Assembly: GCF_013402915.1 (NCBI RefSeq)
Contig: NC_050719.1
Coordinates: 496,001 to 560,000, forward strand
DNA length: 64,000 nt
Source of the DNA: Zygotorulaspora mrakii
Taxonomy: Eukaryota; Ascomycota; Saccharomycetes; Saccharomycetales; Saccharomycetaceae
Reading direction: 5' to 3'
Shown one piece after another: positions 1-9,372 of this stretch. The notes below the pieces were generated by a model. That model saw nothing but the letters and a program-made list of their open reading frames with translations, had not been told where the DNA came from and did not search any database. Position numbers and translations under genes: made by a program. How positions within the stretch are numbered: the stretch's first letter is position 1; the number at the start of each line of letters is the position of its first letter.

Positions 1-1963
1 CTGTTATTGTTTGTATCAACAAAGGCAAAATATATTGTTCAAGGGTTATCGGGCCCAGTAATATGGCAATACCAGAAATGGTTTGAATAAGCTTTATTCT
101 TAATGATGAATCCTTGTCATTAAGATATGTTATAAGATGACTCAAAATTACATCGTTGGTCTTTTCGCGTCCAAAGAATTTACAAAGTGGTAATATATTG
201 CCCAGCAAGGCAATCTTGACGTTGGTCTCGCTATCGGTCAGCAGTCCAACCGCTAAATCTTCCACTTGTTGGACAAGCTTTTTGATATTCCGACTAGTAA
301 CTTCAAATGCCTCCAGACCTCCATTGGGTATATCTGTCAGCTGATGAGAATTGGAGGAGTAAGAAATCTCTTGAAACCGGTTTGCCACTGTCAGAATGTC
401 ACCAAGACAATTTGCCACAATAATACGAGTATAGGAATTCACCTTGCTCTGCAGCAGTAAACGTTTCAACCGAGGTAAAAGATAGTCAACAAAGATGTAT
501 TCATTTATGGGGTTTACCTTCTTGATGGTATTCAAAACCTGTGTTAATGCCTGTACGGCCAGCGCTTGGACATTAGGATACTCGTCCTCAAAGCAGGATA
601 CCAGGTATGGTATTACTCTATCAATCTTATTTTCATCTGATACAAATTGAGAAAGGGCAATAAGCATTTCAAGACATCTTAATTTAGTGATGCTGGACAC
701 AATGTTTCGCAACCCATGGGAAATGTATGATATGAATAGCAAAGCGCACTCATCTTTAACTGGCTGACAATTTGAGTCAATGAAACGTGCATTTAGTACT
801 CCAGTTTCTGCTAGTTTTACTCCCCGTGAGAAAAACCAATCGAATTCTTGATTCACCACAAACTTCCGATCTAATGAACCAGTGTAACCCATATACTCAC
901 AAATCATCTTGAAGTCTGTGTATATCTTTGCACAGCAACCATCTACAACATTCATTTGATTCTCAAGAGTTGTATGTGTACAAACTGCGCCTGTACTAGG
1001 CGTACTTGTGCTCATTGTGGCTAATGTTCTGAAGTATTCATAGGTGAAAGTATAAAAATATTCAGGGAAATATTTTCCTCTGTATTTTTCCATAATCTCT
1101 CTGCTGGATAATCGTTTATTGGGATTCAATTGAATCATGTCCATTATTAAGCTTTTAAGTTCCTTTGACTTTATCTCCTCGCTAAAAAATCCTTCAACGA
1201 CGTAGTCTTTATTCTTGTACTTGAAGAGTTGAGAAAGGTTAAAGAGAGGCCTCCCTTCGGCATTAAGTTCCGCAATGCAGCATCCCATACTGAATATATC
1301 CATAGCTTTGGTCACTGGTCCCTGTGATTTATTTGTACTTTCATGAAGTTTAGAATCAAATCTTTCTGGTGCCAAATAGCATGTTCTTCTCTTAGACGTA
1401 TCAAAATAAAAGGAAAACTCTCCTGGGTTATCTTCCGGAAGATAAGTTGGCTTAATTGACGATGAAAAATCTGCTAATAAAAGCCAGTTCCAACTTGTCA
1501 CCAATATATTTTCGGTTTTAATATCTCCATGTGTTATGTCTGCTTGATGAATATCATCAAGGGCCTGAAGAAGCTGGAAGGTCAAAAATTTGAGCTCTAC
1601 GTCGAGTAAATAAGGCCGTGAACTAAGCCTATCATAAAGGTTACTTTTCAGATGTTGTCGTATCAGGTAACCTGCTCTGTTTGATTCTACCACTTTGCTG
1701 AAGTTTAGGGCAGTTGGTAAGGGCGCCAAGCGCAATGCCTCCCTCATGATTGATTGCTGAATATCTTTCAAATCATAGTTCTCCATAGGTTTTATAAACA
1801 CTTTGATAATGACCTCGCCATTGGGATCCAATCCTTTACATGTTTTCAAAAACATAGATGAATTCAGCTGCGAAACATAATGCACTTCATTAAGGACATC
1901 GATATAAGAGAAAATAGCAATAGAAGGGGCTGTTCGGGCTGATAAGGACAATTGTGCTCCCAT
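1..1963 (-). CDS. VPS15: Vps15, regulatory kinase-like subunit of the Vps34 PI3-kinase complexes (partial, C-terminus outside window)
   Basis: About 654 N-terminal codons are visible; the frame is open through base 1, so this is an edge cut and not a broken gene. The yeast protein is about 1450 aa and anchors Vps34 PI3-kinase to endosomal and autophagic membranes. The start MGAQLSLS carries the N-myristoylation signal (Gly2). A protein-kinase-like domain follows over roughly residues 25-310, with HGDIKTEN in the catalytic loop, so the usual HRD Arg is Gly, and DFS in place of DFG. The familiar Vps15 stretch TSKRRTCYLAPERF is present. Downstream are HEAT-type helices (CALLFISYISHGLR, FVDYLLPRLKRLL). 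The WD40 half lies outside the window. The ATG at 1961-1963 is chosen because it supplies the myristoylation motif. Confidence 0.96.
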   Translation of the reverse strand, partial: MGAQLSLSARTAPSIAIFSYIDVLNEVHYVSQLNSSMFLKTCKGLDPNGEVIIKVFIKPMENYDLKDIQQSIMREALRLAPLPTALNFSKVVESNRAGYLIRQHLKSNLYDRLSSRPYLLDVELKFLTFQLLQALDDIHQADITHGDIKTENILVTSWNWLLLADFSSSIKPTYLPEDNPGEFSFYFDTSKRRTCYLAPERFDSKLHESTNKSQGPVTKAMDIFSMGCCIAELNAEGRPLFNLSQLFKYKNKDYVVEGFFSEEIKSKELKSLIMDMIQLNPNKRLSSREIMEKYRGKYFPEYFYTFTYEYFRTLATMSTSTPSTGAVCTHTTLENQMNVVDGCCAKIYTDFKMICEYMGYTGSLDRKFVVNQEFDWFFSRGVKLAETGVLNARFIDSNCQPVKDECALLFISYISHGLRNIVSSITKLRCLEMLIALSQFVSDENKIDRVIPYLVSCFEDEYPNVQALAVQALTQVLNTIKKVNPINEYIFVDYLLPRLKRLLLQSKVNSYTRIIVANCLGDILTVANRFQEISYSSNSHQLTDIPNGGLEAFEVTSRNIKKLVQQVEDLAVGLLTDSETNVKIALLGNILPLCKFFGREKTNDVILSHLITYLNDKDSSLRIKLIQTISGIAILLGPITLEQYILPLLIQTIT

Positions 1964-2134
1964 CCTGTGCTGCGATGAATGGTATTTAATACCGTTTCTT
2001 ACTTTTAAACTAAGAGGTTTGCAGATAAATGCGCTTCCTTAAATTTTTGTAGACGATTTGTCGGTAAACAAAAATCCATTAATTAAATTAATTATAGGAA
2101 GGTAAATAAATCTAATTATGAAATGAGAACCAGC

Positions 2135-3457
2135 TCATACGTACATTTTCCCAAGAGGAGTTGTTGGAACATATTTAGAACATCCTTGTTCTGCGGGGTG
2201 GCAGAATGCACGATCTTCTTTGAAGATCAAGACTTCACTCATTAGGAATTCTCTCAACCGTGGCATCGAGTTTAACCTAGTTTCATATGAAAAGTCAAAG
2301 GGTCCGAGAGGACAGGAGGGCTCATCCTCAGCACATTTCACTTCAACTAGAAATGGATGGCTTAATGCTTGCTCTACTGTCAATCTTTCATTCATGTCCC
2401 AGAGTAAGATTTTGTCAATCAAGTCGAGGGCATCCTCCGAAGCAAATGGATAGAGCAACTTCCACTCAATACCCTGATTAGAATAAATGGAATCATTGCA
2501 AATATTCCAAGCTCTCAAAGAACCATAGCTAACAAGCAGTTCCTTCGGAGGATTGCCCATTACTCTCATAATCTCGTGAACCTGCTGCAGAGAATCTTTA
2601 CCCATAAAAATAGGTTTTCTGCCGTAGAGTTCCGCCAAGATACAGCCGACAGACCACATATCAATTGGTTTTCCGTACTCTTTATGTGAAAGTATCAATT
2701 CGGGTGCTCTGTACCAACGGGTAGCGACGTAGTTTGTTATATCCTGCCTGGCAACATGCGAGGCAAAGAATTGTGAGGCCAGACCTCTTGCTAGACCGAA
2801 GTCGCAAATTTTCAAGCACCCGTTCAATGTACAAAGAATGTTGCCTGGTTTCAGATCGCGGTGAATGACTTCAGCACTATGAATGAATTTTAAACCACAC
2901 AGAATCTGGTAAAAAAAATGCTTTATATGAAATTCAGATAACTGAACTGAGGAATGAATGACTTTTGCCAAATCATAATCGATCAATTCCTGGTAACAAT
3001 ATAATCCATCGTATGGCTTTTCTGGAACAAACTCTAAGTCAATCAGGCTTACGATATTTTTGTGACCCTTGAAATAACTCATAAATTTCAACTCTCTAAT
3101 GGCTCTTTTCAAAAGAACCTCACGATAAAAAATGTTTGTAATCTTCTTAACTGCAATAGAGTAAGGGTTTTCCGGATCAAACTTGTCTCTAACGGAACAA
3201 ACTGTTCCGTATGAGCCTTTCCCCAAAATATGTGTTACTTCATATCTACATGGCAAAGAAAACTTCGCTGGCTCATAAATGGTTCTTGGAGATGATACAC
3301 CTTCACTGAACTTTTTTTTTTCCAGATGGGAATGCATAATATCTTTAATCCGGTCCGAGCTTGGTTTATATCTGTAGTACTTCCAATCTTGCTGCCGATC
3401 CTTCTTTTGGCGGTTTAGAGCCTCTTCTTTATTATTCAATACCTTCGATAAATCCAT
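2135..3457 (-). CDS. SMK1: Smk1-type sporulation MAP kinase
   Basis: A 440-aa protein kinase. The glycine loop GKGSYGTV lies at about residues 79-86, the lysine motif AVKK at 102-105, HRDLKPGN at 199-206, DFG at 219-221, and the activation-loop motif TNY at 241-243 followed by VATRWYRAPE. A TNY rather than TEY or TGY loop is characteristic of Smk1, the meiosis-specific MAPK needed for spore wall assembly. It is about 50 aa longer than S. cerevisiae Smk1 (388 aa), mostly because of an N-terminal tail. An in-frame TTG lies three codons upstream; the ATG at 3455-3457 is taken as the start. The upstream region holds a middle sporulation element at 3612-3620, which fits Ndt80/Sum1 control. SMK1 (YPR054W in S. 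cerevisiae) sits here between VPS15 and YBR096W. Confidence 0.93.
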   Translation of the reverse strand: MDLSKVLNNKEEALNRQKKDRQQDWKYYRYKPSSDRIKDIMHSHLEKKKFSEGVSSPRTIYEPAKFSLPCRYEVTHILGKGSYGTVCSVRDKFDPENPYSIAVKKITNIFYREVLLKRAIRELKFMSYFKGHKNIVSLIDLEFVPEKPYDGLYCYQELIDYDLAKVIHSSVQLSEFHIKHFFYQILCGLKFIHSAEVIHRDLKPGNILCTLNGCLKICDFGLARGLASQFFASHVARQDITNYVATRWYRAPELILSHKEYGKPIDMWSVGCILAELYGRKPIFMGKDSLQQVHEIMRVMGNPPKELLVSYGSLRAWNICNDSIYSNQGIEWKLLYPFASEDALDLIDKILLWDMNERLTVEQALSHPFLVEVKCAEDEPSCPLGPFDFSYETRLNSMPRLREFLMSEVLIFKEDRAFCHPAEQGCSKYVPTTPLGKMYV

Positions 3458-3611
3458 TTTCAACAATTCAATCCTGTTCAGTTACTTTACTCTTCTGATT
3501 TTTCGAAAGAGAGTCTAGTAAATATGAATGCTCATCCATACGTCTATAATCTATGAGTACATATATGTCTGTACGTATATTTATGTATAAATCTTTTTTC
3601 GTTTTATTTCA

Positions 3612-3620
3612 TTTTGTGTC
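3612..3620 (-). promoter_or_regulatory. Middle sporulation element (MSE) upstream of SMK1
   Basis: Read on the minus strand the site is GACACAAAA, a full match to the MSE consensus gNCRCAAAW bound by Ndt80 (activator) and Sum1 (repressor). It lies about 155 bp upstream of the SMK1 ATG in a 216-bp intergenic gap that serves only SMK1. No URS1 (GGCGGC) site was seen in the same gap. Confidence 0.6.
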
Positions 3621-3673
3621 GCTGTTGCCAAATGTGACGTAAAAAGGAAAAATTGAAGGCTAAAACTGGCGCT

Positions 3674-4366
3674 CTATATTTGGAAGAATGAATGATCTAA
3701 CTCTTCCAAAGGTTTAGTTTCATGAAATCCACACTGTTCGGTCAGTAATTTCATGTTTTTTTCAGCGATTTTTGCCACTTCTTCATTGTAAAGTCCGCAA
3801 GATTCAAGAGCAACACTTGGGCTAATGGTCTTTCTGCCATCTTTCAAAACATATTTTGTTAGAGAAAGGGAGCACAAAACTTTGCCATTATGCTTGGTAA
3901 ATCTACTCATGACGTAGATCCATTTTTGATCCCAGCACAAAATGACAGATGTCACACTGTACCTCTCAAAAGGCTTGATCTCTTTTAGAAAATTTGTGAA
4001 AACATTGGCAACAGGAATATATGGCCACCGTTTTGAGTTTAAAAGTAATTTCTGGAAGATTTTTCCCATCAATTCACCTCTAGAGATATCCAATTCTTCA
4101 AAATAAGTACTATTATTTTTGTGGAAATAAAAGTCACATTCAAAGGGCGAGGCATAAGTGTCTGTATTTGTATTAGCGAAACAGCCGTATTTGTTGTTAG
4201 CTAATTTCCGAATGATTTTACTATCTTTGGCACCTGTAAACCATGGGATAAAAATCAATGGAAATATATGCCAATAGAACCTTATAAAGTAGGCACCAGG
4301 CAACGACTTGTACGATGAGAATAAATACAAATAAAACAGCCACTTAAAGACATTACCAACAGCCAT
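3674..4366 (-). CDS. YBR096W orthologue, hotdog/thioesterase-like ER-associated protein
   Basis: A 230-aa protein, the same length as S. cerevisiae YBR096W, in the matching position between SMK1/VPS15 and RXT2. The N-terminus (residues 3-30) is hydrophobic and membrane-anchor-like. The segment around YASPFECDFYFHKNNSTYF resembles the first helix and strand of the THEM6/4HBT-like hotdog family; no activity has been established for these proteins as far as I know. An in-frame TTG two codons earlier is ignored in favour of the ATG at 4364-4366. Function is unknown; assignment rests on length, synteny and family resemblance. Confidence 0.8.
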   Translation of the reverse strand: MAVGNVFKWLFYLYLFSSYKSLPGAYFIRFYWHIFPLIFIPWFTGAKDSKIIRKLANNKYGCFANTNTDTYASPFECDFYFHKNNSTYFEELDISRGELMGKIFQKLLLNSKRWPYIPVANVFTNFLKEIKPFERYSVTSVILCWDQKWIYVMSRFTKHNGKVLCSLSLTKYVLKDGRKTISPSVALESCGLYNEEVAKIAEKNMKLLTEQCGFHETKPLEELDHSFFQI

Positions 4367-4597
4367 ATTCAATTGATCTTCTTACGGGTCTTAAGAAGTG
4401 TTCCAACGTTCAAAAAATAGGAGAGAGTTGGTTGCCTTCTTTAGCTATTGTTCTCAACAGGTCAGTTCGATTTCCAAACGTGCCACATGACATAGAGAAA
4501 TCTCGAAAAGAACTGTGTATGTCAAATTAAGGAAAAATGTGGTTGTTAAGCATTTCAATGAAGGAGTTGAAATTAAAGAGGGCTAAACTATCCTACT

Positions 4598-5704
4598 ATG
4601 ACCTCTGACGATGTATTGAGTGTTAGTGATGAGCACAAATATATTAGTACTTTTTGTAGGCATGTAATAAAAGAGAAAAGTGGGAACTATCCTGTTTTAA
4701 AGAGATCATTGGATGGTACCATTGTGTATCAAGATGCAGCTGGAGTCACCAGTAATAGAGGCAACAAGCTTTTGCAGAAGAGTGAACTAGTGAGTAGGGA
4801 AGTCATCAATAGTTCGAAACCTATCAATGAAGACTTCGTGTATTATAACGGTTCCGAGCACAAACTTCTACAGAGAAAAAGGATAAGGTTCACACCTCCA
4901 GAGACAGAGTGGGAAATGGCTGACGAAACGGGGTACGATGCTGAAAACGTTGACAACAATGAAGAAGAGTTATCTCGGCTGGTAGATGTGAAGAAGGTGC
5001 TACTGCCGATTTCATCCTTGGCTGATGTGTCCAAGCGTAGTCCGATAGCTAGAGTTTTTGAAAATAACGTGCTGAGAAATTTGGCTTTGCAGTCTATTTT
5101 GATGATTGAAAAGGAGCAATACTCAGTCATTAAATATTCAAAATTTCTCGAAGTATTTTTAGGTGATAACCCTAAGCCGCTGTATGAGCCGGATCTTCAT
5201 CTACCAGCTTATGATCATAATCTAACCCTACCCGATGAGGAAGACACCAATGATGCAGAAGAGAAAGAGAAAGAAACTGCCAAAGACCAGCCAGATTTAC
5301 AAAATGAAGACCCATTCTTCGCGCTTCCGAAAATTTCAGCTAGTGATACCATGCTCCAACTGTTGCCGGAGATGGATTCGGTGCAGGTTTCAGAGGAAGC
5401 AGAAACTGCTAGGCAGCTTGCTCAAATTGCATTGCAAAGAAATCAAGAGTATATAAGGAACTTGCGAAAAATAAGAAACGTTTTAGTAAAAGCTAACAGA
5501 ATGAAGGAAAGGATTCAAGCGTGGAGTCGAGAGTACGTTGGTATGCAGGAAGATGATGTCATAGTACCGAATGCTTTGAGAGTTGTTAAACGAGGTCTTA
5601 TCAGTGCCACTACTAACAGATCTATGAGTGGTCGTAAAGTCGATGCAGGTGAAGAGTTAAATGAGGAGAATGAAATAGACGATGTGAATGAAGCAAATGA
5701 ATAG
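4598..5704 (+). CDS. RXT2: Rxt2, subunit of the Rpd3L histone deacetylase complex
   Basis: A 368-aa protein beginning MTSDDVLSVSDEHKY. It is acidic in the middle (a Glu/Asp-rich stretch around residues 208-240) and ends in an Asn/Glu-rich tail. The region near KRIRFTPPETEWEMADETGY and the helical segment following AETARQLAQIALQRNQEYI are the parts typical of Rxt2, which belongs to the large Rpd3 deacetylase complex in the nucleus. S. cerevisiae Rxt2 is about 430 aa, so this copy is shorter. It converges with PBY1 (108 bp between stops), as in S. cerevisiae. Confidence 0.85.
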   Translation: MTSDDVLSVSDEHKYISTFCRHVIKEKSGNYPVLKRSLDGTIVYQDAAGVTSNRGNKLLQKSELVSREVINSSKPINEDFVYYNGSEHKLLQRKRIRFTPPETEWEMADETGYDAENVDNNEEELSRLVDVKKVLLPISSLADVSKRSPIARVFENNVLRNLALQSILMIEKEQYSVIKYSKFLEVFLGDNPKPLYEPDLHLPAYDHNLTLPDEEDTNDAEEKEKETAKDQPDLQNEDPFFALPKISASDTMLQLLPEMDSVQVSEEAETARQLAQIALQRNQEYIRNLRKIRNVLVKANRMKERIQAWSREYVGMQEDDVIVPNALRVVKRGLISATTNRSMSGRKVDAGEELNEENEIDDVNEANE

Positions 5705-5812
5705 GGAAAATCAAAATTATGAACTTATAATGTTATTAGTTAACTGATATTGCTATTCTATTATATACATTTGAGGTTAATACTACAATGGATAAATAAG
5801 GTCAGACTTTTG

Positions 5813-8014
5813 CTACCAATTATTAGCAGAATAATCCAAGACTTTGATCATGTTATCAGTCTTTCCACTTTGTATTTTTTTATTTTCATTGAGAAGAGGG
5901 GCTATGATATGTTGCGCGCAATTATCAAACAAATTTGTTATTACATTTTTCAACGCTTCCCCCGTTTGTTTAAAATCAGGATAGGCATTTATTTCAAGCA
6001 GCTTCACTTCGAGGCCTGAATCGACTAGAAAATCTACACCGAACGTCTCAAATGCATTTGGTAATGGTTGAAAACCAAAACTATCAACTTTGACAGCGGC
6101 TAAAAATACGTCATGTGCAATTTCGTATATTTGTTTTTTAATGACTTTTTTATCGTCAACGCTCATATCCTTCAACTGATCAAACTCTAAAACAGATATA
6201 TTTTTTTGCTCTTTATCAGATTGCAGACATGTATTGGTCAAATGAGATTTTAAGAAGTTAACATCGGTAGGATTATAATGGCTTTCAGCCAATTCCTCGA
6301 ACGAGTTTGGGGCAAAAAGTGCTAACATTCTATCATATACGTACACTTCCAGACACCCCTTACAACTGACATAAACCCTCAAATGAAATTTTCTATTGTC
6401 CATAGATGGTAGAAGTAACGGTGTATTCAAGTATTCCTGAACAATGAAATGTCGCAACTGTGAGATGATGATTTTGTTCTCATCTCTCTTTACATCATAT
6501 TCCTCCTCGTCGTCGGTAGCATCTTCATCAAATGAGTCGAATATTTCTTGTAAATCCTGAATACTTTTGAATATTCTTATTCCTTGACCTTTATCACTCA
6601 TACTAGGCTTGACTATCCACCACTTTTCATTTTTCTCTAACTCTTGTCTTAATTCCCAATTTTCGTCAAGCGAGTCATCTAGGAATTCCGCATAGTCCAA
6701 ATCGAATGAAAAGGTCTCAGGGAAGGCTTTGGAAAGAATCGAGTTCGGATTTTTCACTACAAAGGCACGAATTGTTTGTGCTAGATAATGCTTTCTTATC
6801 AGTGATTTGCGGTAGATATAGGAATTTGCAAAGTAATGGTCCACATCAGAGGAAAGTTTTTCCATATCTAATTGTTCGTAGTCACCATAATGAAATATTC
6901 TTCCTTTGAAATTTGGCAAAGACGGCAGATTGCTAAGAATATCGTAATCAGGCAAGTATTTCAGAATAGCCTTTCTCAAAGGCGTATAAACATACTCCTT
7001 TGGATCTATTGAGATAACAACCTTATTAGGTGACAAATCTTTCCTGGACAGCAATAACTCGCCAACAAGGTTTTCAACATTTTTAAAGGTTGCTCGCAAT
7101 GGCGTCACACTGATCATTTTCTTTTCAATAATATTTTTATCTACATTAGAGCTGGAGCTTTCGTGGTAATGATGCGAATTAGTATGGTGTTTGAAGTTTG
7201 GAGCCCAATCGAAAGTTATCGTTTGATACTCATTTCCATCTTCGATTTCATTCCCATTTTCTCCGGAGTCGGAACCTATTTTAGGCCCATTGAAAATTGC
7301 GTTCCATCTATTATCCCAAAGGATAGTATAATGTGCCTTAGTACTAGCATCTAGTTCACTCGATAAAGGCACATTAATACTGTAAAAATCAGTGTTATCG
7401 TTCCAATGGTGGTACAAATGGTCAATGATCTCAAGCGACCGAACGGCAGCGACTTGCAAGATCTTTTGATCCACATTTTTCTCCCCATTAAAGTACGCCC
7501 AGGATAACGCAATCGATCTAGTGCTACCTGCGATGACGGATTCCATCGCTGCACCAACAGTCCCGCTAGAAGTAATATAAGCCGCCGAAGTATTCCTTCC
7601 AACGTTGGGGCCACTAATCACGAGATCAAACGGTTCGCGAGAAAGATGGTACAGTCCAATATTAGAACACGACGCCGGGGTACCATCTATAAGTATCCAC
7701 TCGATGTCGTCAGATGACACATCGGGGTTCATAATGTTGCGAGGTAATGTAGAGCCCTCACGAAAAACCTGTGGCTGAATAAAGGGCCCGATAAAGGAGT
7801 TGTCGTTTGAGTTCAGCCTCGAATATAAAAATTGTGCCGTCAACTTTTTGCCAGCAAAATGAGCTTTCCCGATCCACGATTTTTGCACATGAGGAACACA
7901 GATTGTCAAGTCCCAATGTGGGTAGTCCTGTTTCAACTGCTGCACGAAGGGCCTGATATAAGCAGAAAACTCATCATTGAGCGGCCCATCATCGTTGGTC
8001 AACAGCACACGCAT
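5813..8014 (-). CDS. PBY1: Pby1, SurE-like phosphatase plus tubulin-tyrosine-ligase-like protein of P-bodies
   Basis: A 733-aa two-domain protein. The N-terminal half begins MRVLLTNDDGP, the SurE nucleotidase metal-binding signature, and contains GPNVGRNTSAAYITSSGT. The C-terminal half has the ATP-grasp/TTL features WWIVKPSMSDKGQGIR and LEINAYPDFKQTG. This SurE-TTL fusion is diagnostic of Pby1, which associates with decapping factors in P-bodies. An upstream in-frame TTG would add ten residues, but the ATG at 8012-8014 gives the canonical SurE start. It diverges from TIM12 with 219 bp between start codons; in S. cerevisiae the PHO5/PHO3 phosphatase genes lie in this interval and are absent here. 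Confidence 0.95.
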   Translation of the reverse strand: MRVLLTNDDGPLNDEFSAYIRPFVQQLKQDYPHWDLTICVPHVQKSWIGKAHFAGKKLTAQFLYSRLNSNDNSFIGPFIQPQVFREGSTLPRNIMNPDVSSDDIEWILIDGTPASCSNIGLYHLSREPFDLVISGPNVGRNTSAAYITSSGTVGAAMESVIAGSTRSIALSWAYFNGEKNVDQKILQVAAVRSLEIIDHLYHHWNDNTDFYSINVPLSSELDASTKAHYTILWDNRWNAIFNGPKIGSDSGENGNEIEDGNEYQTITFDWAPNFKHHTNSHHYHESSSSNVDKNIIEKKMISVTPLRATFKNVENLVGELLLSRKDLSPNKVVISIDPKEYVYTPLRKAILKYLPDYDILSNLPSLPNFKGRIFHYGDYEQLDMEKLSSDVDHYFANSYIYRKSLIRKHYLAQTIRAFVVKNPNSILSKAFPETFSFDLDYAEFLDDSLDENWELRQELEKNEKWWIVKPSMSDKGQGIRIFKSIQDLQEIFDSFDEDATDDEEEYDVKRDENKIIISQLRHFIVQEYLNTPLLLPSMDNRKFHLRVYVSCKGCLEVYVYDRMLALFAPNSFEELAESHYNPTDVNFLKSHLTNTCLQSDKEQKNISVLEFDQLKDMSVDDKKVIKKQIYEIAHDVFLAAVKVDSFGFQPLPNAFETFGVDFLVDSGLEVKLLEINAYPDFKQTGEALKNVITNLFDNCAQHIIAPLLNENKKIQSGKTDNMIKVLDYSANNW

Positions 8015-8233
8015 TCCGCCCAGCGCTTCAAGGTCTCCTGCCAAGTGAACGAGAGCATCGCAATCCTTCTGATTTGCAAAAATACTTTATGTACGCACAG
8101 AGCCCCGGCCGATGGCGAGAAAAGACCCGCTGTGGCGAAAAACGATAATGAAAAAAAACACCACCATCAACTCTCCACAAGCGAAAGAAAAGGTAGATCG
8201 GCGAGCAGAGCACCGCCGCTAGAAAAAACCACC

Positions 8234-8560
8234 ATGTCCTTATTTGTCAACCCATTTGCATCCCAAGAAGTGAGCCAGGAAAAGCTAGACGTTGCTGAGG
8301 TTCAATTCGACGCCATGAACTCAACCTTCAACAACATTTTGTTCAGCTGTCTGGAGAAATGCATACCGCACGACCACTATAGCGAGAGTGAACTAAATAA
8401 GGGCGAGATGTCGTGCGTGGACAGATGCGTTGCCAAAATCCACTACAGCAACAGACTAATTGGAGCTTATGTACAAGCCAAGGGCTTTGCCCCCGACACA
8501 CACTTGCCACATTACAAGCCTTTCAAGACAAGCACAGCGGACACCGGCATGCAAAAATAG
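8234..8560 (+). CDS. TIM12: Tim12, small Tim protein of the TIM22 inner-membrane translocase
   Basis: A 108-aa protein (S. cerevisiae 109 aa) with the twin CX3C motif of small Tims: CLEKC at residues 39-43 and CVDRC at 61-65. Tim12 is the membrane-bound small Tim that docks the Tim9-Tim10 chaperone onto the TIM22 translocase for carrier import. The reading frame stays open far upstream, but the ATG at 8234 (context AACCACCATG) gives the expected length. It is followed in the same orientation by NHP6 and POL30, each with its own promoter. Confidence 0.95.
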   Translation: MSLFVNPFASQEVSQEKLDVAEVQFDAMNSTFNNILFSCLEKCIPHDHYSESELNKGEMSCVDRCVAKIHYSNRLIGAYVQAKGFAPDTHLPHYKPFKTSTADTGMQK

Positions 8561-8724
8561 GTCAATTAGCTGACTGCCACGCATCTCTGCAGGCGACATC
8601 AGCGCAACAGCATCAACTTCACGAAACCATACCAGATATAAATGTAAATATTAGAATAACTGACATCCGGGCCTGTTCCGAACGTGCAGAACGATATACC
8701 GTGCGGAGCGATCATTATCTTCCG

Positions 8725-8731
8725 TTACCCG
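8725..8731 (+). promoter_or_regulatory. Reb1-type site
   Basis: TTACCCG is the core recognition sequence of Reb1, a general regulatory factor that opens nucleosome-free promoters. It sits 20 bp before an inverted repeat in the NHP6 upstream region. Confidence 0.5.
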
Positions 8732-8751
8732 CCGCGCTCTCGCTTTCGCAC

Positions 8752-8790
8752 TGTCCGGAGGCGCGCGGTGAATGGGTGCCCCTCCGGACA
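8752..8790. repeat. Perfect 10-bp inverted repeat in the NHP6 upstream region
   Basis: TGTCCGGAGG at 8752-8761 is the exact reverse complement of CCTCCGGACA at 8781-8790, separated by 19 bases. Each arm contains the self-complementary hexamer TCCGGA. It could be a paired protein-binding site or a hairpin. Confidence 0.8.
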
Positions 8791-9372
8791 CCTCGTTCGG
8801 GACGACCGCCCCTTTTTTGTTTTCTTTTTGTACCTTCCCCTTTTTCGCTTCCACTTTTCTCGCTGCATTTGTCCACCCTCGCAGCAACGAAAAAGTTTTC
8901 ACCACCAGAAAACACTGCCGGTGCAGTTAAATATTGCGTACTTTGTAGCCTATAAAAACAATTTTCCTCATAATTAAGCATTTCTACATAGTAAAAAACT
9001 GTGTGGTACCATACAAACTCGATTTTCATCAGCATACAAAACCAAATTCGGATAACACTTAAATTGTAAGTCGACAGCACTACTAATAAAAAAAACAAAT
9101 TAACAAAACTCAACAACAGGACAAGAGCAACACAACAAATAAAACTACAATCGCATGAACGCAGACGCAGTAGCAGCGAGATACAGGGGATAGATGTTTA
9201 GGTAGCAAGCAGTGGTCGGAGACACGTCAGCGGTAAGGTACCTGGCGCTCTCATGGTGCGTTGCAATGGCGGCGGCGTTCAGATACATTTTGCAACGCTG
9301 CTTGTGATTGACGAATGTGCGGTGATCAGCTCGAACCTATATGGTTTTACACCCCCATCCTCGCCCCTCATG

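Larger units (their letters stand above)
8561..9372 (+). promoter_or_regulatory. NHP6 promoter, leader and first exon
   Basis: The 812 bp between the TIM12 stop and the NHP6 intron hold no gene I can support. The stretch 8700-8830 is GC-rich and contains a Reb1 site and a perfect inverted repeat (listed separately); an A-rich stretch follows around 8940-9160. ATGs at 9253 and 9370 are in one frame and both join in frame to the NHP6 exon when the intron is removed. The exact transcription start and exon 1 boundary cannot be read from sequence. Confidence 0.6.

Noticed and set aside
4200..4230. AATTTCCGAATG, similar to the core of a point-centromere CDEIII
   Set aside because: It lies inside the YBR096W-type coding sequence with no CDEI and no very AT-rich CDEII next to it.
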